NCBI RefSeq assembly: GCF_001427665.1
Contig: NZ_LMHC01000023.1
Location: forward strand, 1,202-47,009
From: Caulobacter sp. Root655
Lineage (GTDB): Bacteria; Pseudomonadota; Alphaproteobacteria; Caulobacterales; Caulobacteraceae
DNA: 45,808 nt
Direction: 5' to 3'
Shown: one piece after another, positions 29,461-37,998 of the stretch
How the letters are laid out: each line of letters begins with the position of its first letter
How positions within the stretch are numbered: the stretch's first letter is position 1
Notes under the pieces: model-generated
Told to the model about the DNA's origin: nothing
Seen by the model: the letters and a program-made list of their open reading frames with translations, nothing else
The model's database searches: none
Translations under genes and position numbers: made by a program

Positions 29461-30972
29461 CTACCGGCCTTCCACGCGCAGCATCACGACCCCACGGGCG
29501 GGGACCTGGAACTCCCGCGGGCCAGCCGGCAGATCGGCGCCGCGCCAGAGGTCGCGCACGCGGACCAAGCCACCCGTGGCGACATCGCTGGCCAGCAGCG
29601 TCATCGGCGCCGCCGCCTCGCCTCGATTGAACAGGGCGACGGCGACGGCGCCGTCGGCCAACGGCTTGGTCCACACCTCTGTCGAGCCCTCGCGCCGAAT
29701 AGCCTTGCCCTGAACGCCCAGGGCGTCCTGGTCCACGGCGATCACCTCGCGGTTCTCCAGCATCTTCAGCACCTCGGCGCTGCTCTGACGTAGATCGTGC
29801 CCCATCATCAGCGGCGCGGCGGACATCGCCCAGAGGCTCATGTGGGTGGCGTACTCGTCATGGGACATGCCGCCGTTGCCGATCTCCAGCATGTCCGGAT
29901 CGTTCCAGCCGCCGGGCCCGGCGTGCTCGGCGCGACCGTTCTTGTCGAAGCCGATCTTCGCCATGGCCCCGTAGTCGTCGGTGATGTCGCCGGTCGTGCG
30001 CCAGAGATGGCCGCCGACCTTGCGCCCCCACGAACCGACCTCGAAGCGCCCGTACTCGCACAGCGAATAGACGATCGGCCGGCCCGTCGCGCGCAGCGCC
30101 GCGCCCATCTCGTAGTAGGTACGCTGGACCTTGTCGGCGTCGTCATAGAACCATTCGCCCGAACAGAGATCGTATTTGAGGTAGTCGACACCCCAGTCGG
30201 CGAAAGTCTGGGCGTCCTGCTGGACGTGGCCGTAGCTGCCCTCGAAACCCGCGCAGGTCCTGGGACCCGGCGCGCTGTAGAGGCCAAACTTCAGCCCTCG
30301 GGCATGGACGTAGTCGGCCAGGGCCTTCATGTCCGGGAACTTTTCGTTCGACCGAAGCGCCCCGTCCGGTCCGCGCGTCCCCTGCCAACCGTCGTCGATG
30401 TTGACATAGATGTAGCCGGCGTCGCGCAGGCCGGTCGCGACCAGGGCGTCGGCCATGGCGCGAACGGTCTTGTCGTCGATCTTTTCGGCGAACTTGTTCC
30501 AGCTGCTCCACCCCATCGGCGGGGTCTGGGCCAGGCCGTCGGGCGCCAAGGCCCCCAACGGCGGCAGGGACGTGGTCTTGAAAGTCCTCGCCCGTGCGTC
30601 CGCGGCCGCCCCGTGGCGCCCGACCTGCTCGACATGCGCGTACCAGATATCGCCCGACAGCTTGATGTCCTTGCCCGTCAACACCGCCGTCCATTGCCGG
30701 GTGGCGTGGGCCTTGTCGTTGAGATTGCGCAGGTCGAAGGTCGCCTTGTCGCCCTGGATCACCAGGTTCTGCATCTCCATCGGGCCATACCAGGCGGTGG
30801 TGACGAAGCCGCGGGGCTTCCCCCCTTCGCTGGACAGGCTCACCATGGTCACGCCCGGGTAGGACGGCGCGGCGTCGAACAGCCATACGCCGTCCAGCGG
30901 TGTCGCCGCACGGGCCGTCCCGGCGGCCATGACCGTGATTCCGAGTGAAAGCGTCATCAGGTCGCGAAGCAT
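29461..30972 (-). CDS. Exported GH27 alpha-galactosidase with extra N-terminal domain
   Basis: The 503-residue protein has a signal peptide (about residues 1-23) and an added N-terminal beta-rich domain of about 120 residues (DGVWLFDAAPSYPG...). The GH27 barrel follows, starting at TPPMGWSSWNKF. The nucleophile is Asp268 in DYLKYDLCSG, the acid/base Asp329 in WRTTGDI, and the paired pocket residues Asp193-Asp194 lie in NIDDGW, all as in classical alpha-galactosidases. It would remove terminal alpha-galactose, which in extensins is attached to serine. GGAGA precedes the start. It is the last gene of the minus-strand operon beginning with GH127, 70 bases after GH43. Beta-L-arabinopyranosidase is a possible side activity in the family. 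Confidence 0.9.
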   Translation of the reverse strand: MLRDLMTLSLGITVMAAGTARAATPLDGVWLFDAAPSYPGVTMVSLSSEGGKPRGFVTTAWYGPMEMQNLVIQGDKATFDLRNLNDKAHATRQWTAVLTGKDIKLSGDIWYAHVEQVGRHGAAADARARTFKTTSLPPLGALAPDGLAQTPPMGWSSWNKFAEKIDDKTVRAMADALVATGLRDAGYIYVNIDDGWQGTRGPDGALRSNEKFPDMKALADYVHARGLKFGLYSAPGPRTCAGFEGSYGHVQQDAQTFADWGVDYLKYDLCSGEWFYDDADKVQRTYYEMGAALRATGRPIVYSLCEYGRFEVGSWGRKVGGHLWRTTGDITDDYGAMAKIGFDKNGRAEHAGPGGWNDPDMLEIGNGGMSHDEYATHMSLWAMSAAPLMMGHDLRQSSAEVLKMLENREVIAVDQDALGVQGKAIRREGSTEVWTKPLADGAVAVALFNRGEAAAPMTLLASDVATGGLVRVRDLWRGADLPAGPREFQVPARGVVMLRVEGR

Positions 30973-31042
30973 GGCGATCTCCGTTCCATTTCAAGGCGCG
31001 GCGAGACCGGCGCCATGGGCCCAAGGCGGGCGTTTGACAGGT

Positions 31043-32605
31043 CTAGGACTTGGCGTCGCAGGCCGACGCCGAACCGCTGCCAGAGCGCGGGGCCTGGACC
31101 GTCGGGGCAAGGACCTCCCACTCCTGTACGGCCAGGCCCGCATAGGTTCCCTGGGCGCTCGAAGCGTCGAACACCGCGCGGACGCAGCGCGTCGTCACCG
31201 GCGAGAACGCGGCGGACTGGAAGGCGTCGACGCTCGTCGCGAAGCCCTTGGGGTCGCGGACCGGTTTCCAGCCGCGATCCCAGTACTCCATCCGCCAGCC
31301 CTTCGGCGGAGCGACTCCCACGCCGGAACCGGCCGGCTGGTCGGCCCAGAACCGGATGCGCGCGCCGTTGAGGGTCACCGGCTGGTCGAAGCGGTACTCG
31401 ATCCACTGGCTCGCGGGGTTGCGCGGCGTCCAGCTGCCCCACATGTCCGGCGGCAGGGGCGCGTTCTTGGTGACGCCGTCGTTCAGCGCCTTGATCCAGT
31501 ACTGCACCGGCACGGGCATGTTGGAGGCCGTCGCGGTCGCCCTGCCCGCCAGGTTCCGGGTCGCCGCGAGCGGCGGCGCGGGACGCCGGGTCGGCGTGAC
31601 CGGCAAGATGGCCGGCGGGCTGACACCGTCGTCCCAAGCCATCTTGTCGAGCGCCACGCTGCGACGGAAGTGACCGCCGCCAACCGCGTCGGCGGTGTGA
31701 TAGGCCAAGTACCACTGACCCTTGAATTCCACAGCGCCCGAATGGGAAGTGGTCGAGGAGACCGGCTTCAGGACCACGCCGCGATAGGTCCAGGGCCCCA
31801 GCGGCGACGGGGCGGTGCCGTAGGCGATGCAGGCATGATAGACGGCCGGCGTGCAGTCGGACCGGGGCCCGGCCCGATTGCCGGCATAGAGCATGTAGTA
31901 GACGCCCTTGCGCTTCATCAGCCAGGGCGCTTCGAAGAAGCCGTCCAGGCTCTCGACCTTCACCTCCGGCCCCTTGGGCGTGATCATGTCGGCCTGCAAC
32001 TCCATGCCGCGCAACTGACCGAACGTGCCCCAGTAGAGGTAGATCCGACCATCCTCGTCGATCATCGCCGTAGGGTCGATGTTCTGGATGTCGTTGGCCA
32101 TCGGCGTCGTCTGGGAGATGATCGGACCGGCCGGATGGGCGTCCTTCCAGGGGCCGGCCGGACTGTCGGCCACGGCCACGCCGATGGCGAACCGGTCCTT
32201 GGCCTCGCTGACCGCCTGCAGGACGGGCGCATAGAGATAGAACTTGCCGTCACGCCCCGGGACGATCTGGCCGGCATAAGCCCGGCCAGGCTCGGCCCAA
32301 TGGAAGACCGCCTCCGGTCGCGCGATCGCGCGATAGTGCAGCCAGTCGCCCGACGCCGGATCCCGGGTCGAAAGCGCCTGCCACTCGTTCATGATGAAGT
32401 CGTTGACGTCGGCTGGCGCCGCGTCGCGGCCGGCCAGGATCCACAGCGTGTCGCCGATCACCACGGGGGCTGGATCGGTCGAGTAGTACTGACCGTCCGA
32501 AAGGATCGGATTGCCGGTAGCGTGCACGGCGACCGGCTGGGCGGCGGCCGGCGCGAGCGCCGCCAAGGCGAGGGCCAGGCCGACGCTCCACGAAACAGAG
32601 CTCAT
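31043..32605 (-). CDS. Exported GH43 glycosidase with C-terminal discoidin-like module
   Basis: The 520-residue protein has a signal peptide ending at APAAAQ (about residue 22). A GH43 propeller follows with Asp44 in YYSTDPAPVV (base), Asp177 in NIDPTAMIDEDG and Glu225 in GFFEAPWLM (acid). A beta-sandwich of the F5/8 type, about residues 350-505, follows (W-I-E-Y-R-F strand, RFWADQPAG). It has four or more cysteines, including one near the C-terminus. Likely activity is on arabinosyl or xylosyl/galactosyl side chains, the added module serving carbohydrate binding. I chose ATG 32605, one base after the DUF885 stop with GAGGAA upstream; in-frame ATGs further up lie inside the preceding gene. 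It is the fourth gene of the GH127 operon. Confidence 0.85.
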   Translation of the reverse strand: MSSVSWSVGLALALAALAPAAAQPVAVHATGNPILSDGQYYSTDPAPVVIGDTLWILAGRDAAPADVNDFIMNEWQALSTRDPASGDWLHYRAIARPEAVFHWAEPGRAYAGQIVPGRDGKFYLYAPVLQAVSEAKDRFAIGVAVADSPAGPWKDAHPAGPIISQTTPMANDIQNIDPTAMIDEDGRIYLYWGTFGQLRGMELQADMITPKGPEVKVESLDGFFEAPWLMKRKGVYYMLYAGNRAGPRSDCTPAVYHACIAYGTAPSPLGPWTYRGVVLKPVSSTTSHSGAVEFKGQWYLAYHTADAVGGGHFRRSVALDKMAWDDGVSPPAILPVTPTRRPAPPLAATRNLAGRATATASNMPVPVQYWIKALNDGVTKNAPLPPDMWGSWTPRNPASQWIEYRFDQPVTLNGARIRFWADQPAGSGVGVAPPKGWRMEYWDRGWKPVRDPKGFATSVDAFQSAAFSPVTTRCVRAVFDASSAQGTYAGLAVQEWEVLAPTVQAPRSGSGSASACDAKS

Positions 32606-32606
32606 G

Positions 32607-34394
32607 TCATTCCTCATCGGGATAGGGGCCCTTGCCGCCATCGGCGATGAGTTGGTCGACACGGGCGTCGATCACCGGCAGCGGCACCGAGCCGAGCTCC
32701 AGGACGGCGTCATGGAAGGCGCGGATGTTGAACTTGGGACCCAAGGCTTGCTCGGCCCGCTTGCGCGCCTCGACGAAGGTCAACATGCCCATGTAGTAGG
32801 ATAGCGCCTGGCCCGGCCATGCGATGTAGCGGTCGACCTCAGTTCCGATTTCGTGGTCGGCCATGGCGGTGTTGTCGTGGAGATACTTCCGGGCCTGCTC
32901 GCGGCTCCAGCCCTGGGTGTGGATGCCGGTGTCGACGACCAGCCGCGCCGCGCGCCACATCTGATAGCTGAGCATGCCGAACCGGTCATAGGGTGTCTCG
33001 TACAACCCCATGTCCTCGCCCAGCGCCTCGCAGTAGAGCGCCCACCCCTCGCCGTAAGCCGACAGGTAGGTGTCGCGACGATAGGCCGGCAGGTCCTTGT
33101 TCTCGGCGGCCAACGGCATCTGGAAGGCGTGGCCCGGCGCGCTCTCGTGCAGGGTCAGCGCCATCAGCGAGTAGAGCGGACGAGACGGCAGGTTGTAGGT
33201 GTTGACCAGATAGATGCCCGGACCGCCGCGACCACCGGTGTAGAAGGGCGCGATCTCGTCGGGCACCGGGCGGATGGCGAAGCGACTGCGCGGCAAGTGG
33301 CCGAACCACTGCGACGCCTTGCCGTCGAAACTCTTGGCGTCCCAGGCCGCGCGATCCAGAAGGTCCTGGGGCGTCTTGGCGTAGAAGCGCGGATCGGTCC
33401 GCAGATAGGTCAGGAAGGCCGGAAGGTCGCCGTCAAACTTCACCTCCCTCATCACATCCAGCATCCGACCGCGGATCTTGGCGACCTCGGTCAGCCCGAT
33501 CTGGTGGATCTGCTCCGGCGTCAGGTCGGTGGTGGTGAACTCGCCGATCTTGGACTGGTAGTAGGCCTTGCCGTCCGGCAGGTCATAGGCCGCCAGGCTT
33601 CGCCGCGCGCCGGGGATATATTCGTCGCGCAGGAAGGTTCTCAGGCGCGCGTGGGCAGGCGCGACCGCCTGGACGACGGCGTCGGCCGCCTCGCGGCGAA
33701 GCGCATCCTGAACCGTCGGCGGGATGCTGGCCGGCAGGGTCTTGAACGGCGCGTAGAAGGGCGAGGCTTCGGGCGTGGCGGCGTCGGCCACCAGGGCCAC
33801 GCCGGCGTCGCGTCCCAGCAAGGTCACCTGAGCCGGCGTGAACCCGCGCGCCAGCCCCGCGCGCATGTTGACGATCTGCTGGTCGTAATAGCGCGGGATG
33901 TCCCGCATCATCGCGATGTAGCCGCGATAGTCCGCTTCGGTCCGGAAGGTCCCGCGCGCCGATTCCGCGACGTCGCCCCAGAAACTGCTGTCGGCGTTCA
34001 GCGGCTTTTCGTATTCGCGATACCGCTGTTCGGCGAGCAGGGCGTCGATCTGGCCCTTGTAGACGGCGTAGTTGACTTGGTTCTTCTTCGACAGCTTGGC
34101 GACGGGCAGCTCCGCCAGTTGCCGCGCCACGGTGGTCCAGCGCGCCAGCCGCGCCGCCTGGACCGACGGGCCGACGTCGGGAAGCTTGAGCGCCTCGGTC
34201 TTGGGGCCGTCCTCGCTGGGCCCGGCCTGCCTCAGACGCCAGGCATATTCCTCGGTGGAAAGCGCTTCGAAACGCTTGTCGGCCGAGCCCGCCCGCACGG
34301 CCGGCGGGCTGGCCAGCGCCGGCGATATGGCCAACATCGGCGCCGTCATCGCCAAACACAGGACCGCCGTGTCGAAAAGCCCGGTTCGCCGCAT
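32607..34394 (-). CDS. DUF885 family zinc-peptidase-like exported protein
   Basis: The 595-residue protein has an N-terminal signal sequence (ending near ALASP, about residue 29) and an all-helical body typical of DUF885. The putative metal site is HESAPGH (His416, Glu417, His422), with a downstream conserved YGEGWALYCE providing a further Glu. DUF885 proteins are thought to be metallopeptidases, though substrates are poorly known. The gene sits between a dehydrogenase remnant and GH43, with gaps of two and one bases, so it is firmly part of the GH127 operon. A peptidase here suggests a glycoprotein or glycopeptide substrate rather than a pure polysaccharide (inference). Confidence 0.85.
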   Translation of the reverse strand: MRRTGLFDTAVLCLAMTAPMLAISPALASPPAVRAGSADKRFEALSTEEYAWRLRQAGPSEDGPKTEALKLPDVGPSVQAARLARWTTVARQLAELPVAKLSKKNQVNYAVYKGQIDALLAEQRYREYEKPLNADSSFWGDVAESARGTFRTEADYRGYIAMMRDIPRYYDQQIVNMRAGLARGFTPAQVTLLGRDAGVALVADAATPEASPFYAPFKTLPASIPPTVQDALRREAADAVVQAVAPAHARLRTFLRDEYIPGARRSLAAYDLPDGKAYYQSKIGEFTTTDLTPEQIHQIGLTEVAKIRGRMLDVMREVKFDGDLPAFLTYLRTDPRFYAKTPQDLLDRAAWDAKSFDGKASQWFGHLPRSRFAIRPVPDEIAPFYTGGRGGPGIYLVNTYNLPSRPLYSLMALTLHESAPGHAFQMPLAAENKDLPAYRRDTYLSAYGEGWALYCEALGEDMGLYETPYDRFGMLSYQMWRAARLVVDTGIHTQGWSREQARKYLHDNTAMADHEIGTEVDRYIAWPGQALSYYMGMLTFVEARKRAEQALGPKFNIRAFHDAVLELGSVPLPVIDARVDQLIADGGKGPYPDEE

Positions 34395-34396
34395 GT

Positions 34397-35441
34397 CTAG
34401 TCCTTCCGCTCAAGCAACATCATGATGTCCCGATGGAGCGCGCCTGGGATCATCACGCCCTCCCGCAGGCTGCGCGCCCGCGCGGCGTAGCGCCGTTGGG
34501 ACGGCAGGCGCGCGCCCTGGGCCTCGATCGCCTCGAACATCGTCTCGGCTCGCACCAGGTGGTCGGCGAGCGCCCCGCCCAGGAAACCCGCCGGATCGAG
34601 GGCGATGATCAGCTCTCCGCCGATCGGCGAGCCGCCGCGCCCCGCGTCGGCGGCCAGCGACTCCTGGCTGGTCATGTCGCCGATCAATGGCCCGGCCAGC
34701 AGCTCCACCATCGCGGCCAGAGCCGAGCCCTTGTGGCCGCCGAAAGTGCGCATCGCGCCGCCGAGAACCTCTTCGGCCACGGTCGTGGCGACGCCGTCGG
34801 CGTCGTAGCCCCAATCGCCAGGCACGGCCAGGCCAGCCCGTCGGTGTAGTTCGATCTCGCCCCTGGCCACGGCGCTGGTGGCGAAATCGAAGACGAACGG
34901 ATCCCGGCCCGGCCGCGGCCAACCGAAGGCGATGGGATTGGTGCCGAACACCGGCCGCGTGCCGCCCTCCGGCGCGACCCAGGCGTGGCTGGGCGTGAAG
35001 GCCAGCGCCGCCAGGCCCTCGCGCCAGCGCCTCGACCTCGGGCCACAGGGCCGCGAAATGCACGACCCTGTTCAGCGCCAGGGCGGCGATCCCAAAGCGC
35101 CGAGCCTTGTCGACAAGCATCGGACGCCCGCGCTCGAAGGCCAGTTGCGCGAAGCCCCCGCCGCCATCGACCCGCGCCAGGGCCGGCGCCGGTTCGTCCA
35201 GCACTGGTTCGGCGTCGACCGCCACCACGCCCTTGGAGACACTGTTGGCGGCCACCAATAGCCGATAGAGGCCGTGCGAGGCGCAGCCGTCACGCTCTCC
35301 GGCGACCAGGGTTTCAGCGACGGCGGCGACATGCGCCGGCGACAGGCCCGTCGCGCTCAAGACCTGATGCGCCAGTCGCCGGACCTCGTCGAGCGAAAGC
35401 CGAACGGCGTCCGGCCCATCGCCCCCCGCCGCCGGGTTCAC
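34397..35441 (-). pseudogene. Frameshifted Ldh2-type oxidoreductase (malate/lactate or pyrroline-2-carboxylate reductase family)
   Basis: Two frames together give one full-length (~347-residue) Ldh_2 family protein. The first frame (GTG 35441, overlapping the GH127 stop) carries the substrate-site motif CASHGLYRLLVAANS up to VEALA. The second frame resumes with EGLAALAFTPSHAWVAPEGG, FGTNPIAFGWPRPG and FGGHKGSALAAMVELLAG, to a TAG at 34397. The break is near 35021, in a GCGC tract where one extra base or two missing bases would explain it. Known members reduce 1-pyrroline-2-carboxylate or 1-piperideine-2-carboxylate, or oxidise malate, lactate or ureidoglycolate. An imino-acid reductase would suit the hydroxyproline context. 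It could be a sequencing error rather than real decay. Confidence 0.75.
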
Positions 35442-37810
35442 GCGGTGGGCACGGGCTTGGCGGCGAACAGTTGCACGCCGAAGACCGGACCCGCCGTGCT
35501 GCGGTCGCGCGGCACGAACCGCACCTTGACCTTGGTCTTGCCCTTGGTCAGCGCCTCGGGCAGCGGATATTCGACGTCGAAGAACTTCCCGGGGCGGTCG
35601 GCCTCCAGATGCTGGGAAGCGACCTTCACATTGTCGACGAGAATGTCGAAGTCGCGCTTGCGCTCGTCACCCCAGTAGGTCGCCTGCAGGATCAGCGGGC
35701 CGGGCCGGAGCTTCATATCGAACTCGAAGAAGCCGCCCGAGCGGGCGTCCCGGCCGTTGCGGTTGCGGTAGGCCACCGGGTAGGACAGCTCCGAGGTCAG
35801 GTTGTGATCTCGTTCGGGCTGCATTTCGCCCAGGTGCATGATGTCGACCGAGCGCGCGCTGATGTCCTTGGCCCTTGCCTGCTCGGCCAGGAACGCGGCT
35901 TCCTCGGTCTTCCACGCCCCCTCGGTGAAGCGCTTGAAATAGACCGCGCTGCGGCGCTCGTACTGGCTGTAGAACGGCACGAAGGTCAGGTCGCCGGGAC
36001 GGCCGACGCCGCGGGCGACATAGACGGCCTTTTCCGCCGCCGTCGGGTGGAAGCCCGTCAGCACCGCTTCGCCGACGAGGGCCGGATCGACGCCTTTCCA
36101 AGGTTCGCTGCTGGGGCCCAGGTCGGCCGCCAACACCATCGGACCTCGGACCACCGCCACCGTGCTCGCGTCTCCGGGCGTCGCCTCCAGACGCAGGTCC
36201 AGCGGCAGGGTGATGGCCACCATGTCGCCCGCCTGCCAGCGACGGTCCACCAGGGCATAGCCTCCGGCCATCTCGGGCGTGACGACCTGACCGTTGACGC
36301 TGACCTTGGCCTCGCTCCCCGCCCAGGCCGGTATGCGCAGGGCGATCGCGAAGCGTCCGGTCTTGGCCAGCTTCGTCAGGGTCAGGCGCGATTCCGGTTC
36401 GTAGGGATAGCGGGTCTCGAGCTTCAGGGTCGCGCCGCGCGCCTTCCACTGAGCCTCCGCCGGGATGTAGAGGTTGACCAGCAGCGTCCCCTCGCCTTCC
36501 CAGAAGATCGACTCGCCATGCTTGGCGTGGCTCTCCATGCCGGTGCCAACGCAGCACCAAAAGGCGTCGTCTTCGTTCGTCGAATAACCCCGATCCGCGC
36601 CAGTCAGCAGCGGCGTCATGTAGGTGAAGCCGCCGGTCTTGGGATTCTGCGCCGCCATCACGTGGTTCAGGTGGGCGCGTTCATAGTAGTCGAAGAGCGC
36701 GCCTTCCGGCCGCCAGCCATAGAGCTGCCGGGTCAGCTTGAGCATGTTGTAGGTGTTGCAGTGCTCGCAGGTCTGCTCGCTGATGTGGGCGGCGATGCTG
36801 TCGGGCGCGGCGAAGTACTCGCGGTCGGCGTTGCCGCCGATCACATAGCTGTGGTGCTGGGTGACGGTGTTCCAGAAGAACCGCGCGGCCGCCGCGTCCT
36901 GCGGCTTGCCCGTCAGCTCATAGAGCCGCCCCAGCCCGATCAACTTGGGCACCTGGGTGTTGGCGTGGAAGTTGGCGAGCTTGTCCTGTTGGGCGACCAG
37001 GGGGTCCAGGACCTTGTTGTCATAAATCCGCTCGGCGACCGCCAGCCAGCGGCGATCGCCGGTACGGGCATAGAGCTCGGCGTAGCTCTCATTGAGCCCG
37101 CCGTACTCGCAGCCCAGCAAGGTCTGCATCTGCTCGTCGTTCAGCGCGGCGAAGACGCGCTCGAAATAGCCGCCCAGGCCCACCGCGACGTCGAGCGCCT
37201 GCTGGTTTCCCCAGGCGCGATGGACGTCGAGCAGGCCCGCGAAGGTCTTGTGCACGGTATAGAGAGGCGACCAGGAGCCGTTCAGGTCGAAACCGCCCGA
37301 GCGGATATCGCCCTTCATCACCTCGGCGAAGATCTCCTCACCATCGACGACCGCTCCATCCTTACGCTTGCGCTGAAGGGCGCCGACATAGCCGTCGCCG
37401 CGCTTGGCCTGAGCCCTGGCCAGCTCGCCGACGATGTAGTCGGCGCGCCGCCGGCATTCGATGTCGCCTGTCTGCTCGTACATGACGACCAGGGCCGACA
37501 CGTAGTGACCCAGGGTGTGGCCGGCGATGGTGTCGGACTCCCACCCGCCATAGATCTTGCCCTTGGCGGGCAGGCCCGCGAAGGTCATGAAATTGTGCAG
37601 AAAGCGGTCGGGGCTCAGTCGCAGCAGGTAGGCCCGATTGACCTCCACAGCGGTCGCGTAGGCCGAGGGCAGCAGGCGGACCGATGACAGCGGCAGGGGC
37701 GCGGCCTTGGCGGGGAGCGATGCGCCGCGGGCCTTGGCCAGGGCGCTGATCGGCTGGACCATTCCGGCGAAAGCCGCGGCCGTCAGCATCAGATCGCGGC
37801 GTGTCGCCAT
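35438..37810 (-). CDS. Exported GH127 beta-L-arabinofuranosidase
   Basis: The 790-residue protein has a twin-arginine-like N-terminus (MATRRDLMLTAAAFAG) and an (alpha/alpha)6 barrel of GH127. The catalytic cluster is complete: Glu349 and Cys351 in TCEHCNTYNMLKL, and Cys419-Cys420 in FWCCVGTGMESH, at positions close to those of Bifidobacterium HypBA1 (Glu338, Cys340, Cys417, Cys418). The additional ~150 C-terminal residues form a beta-sandwich. HypBA1 releases beta-linked L-arabinose from the hydroxyproline-linked arabino-oligosaccharides of extensins, the same activity suggested here. The start is ATG 37810 behind GGGGGAC. It heads an operon of five genes down to 29461. The region upstream carries both a GTATACGAT and a TTGTCAGACTA site. 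Confidence 0.9.
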   Translation of the reverse strand: MATRRDLMLTAAAFAGMVQPISALAKARGASLPAKAAPLPLSSVRLLPSAYATAVEVNRAYLLRLSPDRFLHNFMTFAGLPAKGKIYGGWESDTIAGHTLGHYVSALVVMYEQTGDIECRRRADYIVGELARAQAKRGDGYVGALQRKRKDGAVVDGEEIFAEVMKGDIRSGGFDLNGSWSPLYTVHKTFAGLLDVHRAWGNQQALDVAVGLGGYFERVFAALNDEQMQTLLGCEYGGLNESYAELYARTGDRRWLAVAERIYDNKVLDPLVAQQDKLANFHANTQVPKLIGLGRLYELTGKPQDAAAARFFWNTVTQHHSYVIGGNADREYFAAPDSIAAHISEQTCEHCNTYNMLKLTRQLYGWRPEGALFDYYERAHLNHVMAAQNPKTGGFTYMTPLLTGADRGYSTNEDDAFWCCVGTGMESHAKHGESIFWEGEGTLLVNLYIPAEAQWKARGATLKLETRYPYEPESRLTLTKLAKTGRFAIALRIPAWAGSEAKVSVNGQVVTPEMAGGYALVDRRWQAGDMVAITLPLDLRLEATPGDASTVAVVRGPMVLAADLGPSSEPWKGVDPALVGEAVLTGFHPTAAEKAVYVARGVGRPGDLTFVPFYSQYERRSAVYFKRFTEGAWKTEEAAFLAEQARAKDISARSVDIMHLGEMQPERDHNLTSELSYPVAYRNRNGRDARSGGFFEFDMKLRPGPLILQATYWGDERKRDFDILVDNVKVASQHLEADRPGKFFDVEYPLPEALTKGKTKVKVRFVPRDRSTAGPVFGVQLFAAKPVPTA

Positions 37811-37830
37811 TGGTTGTCCCCCATATTTGA

Positions 37831-37843
37831 TACCGTATACGAT
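37831..37843. promoter_or_regulatory. Putative operator (GTATAC motif) before GH127 operon
   Basis: TACCGTATACGAT lies 20 bases before the GH127 start codon. It shares GTATACGAT with 25325-25333, in front of the hydroxyproline regulator gene. Confidence 0.5.
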
Positions 37844-37918
37844 CTTAGGGTCGCGCCCTTCGCTCGTCAATCTGGCTAGGTCGGCCACGATCGTGTTCTC
37901 TACAGGACGCACCTCTAT

Positions 37919-37952
37919 TTGTCAGACTATATATCATATAATTTTCTTGACG
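37919..37952. promoter_or_regulatory. Divergent control region: TTGTCAGACTA operator and TTGACG promoter block
   Basis: TTGTCAGACTA (37919-37929) fits the TNGTNNNACNA consensus. It is followed by an AT-rich block ending in TTGACG (37947-37952), facing the S9 peptidase operon. The block strongly resembles 26471-26494. Confidence 0.5.
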
Positions 37953-37998
37953 CTGCGGCGAGGAACCGGTTTGTGCAGGATCGGAAGAGGGGCGCGGC

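Noticed and set aside
34985..37687. 900-codon plus-strand open frame
   Set aside because: Antisense to GH127, whose catalytic motifs are complete; the composition is that of a shadow frame.
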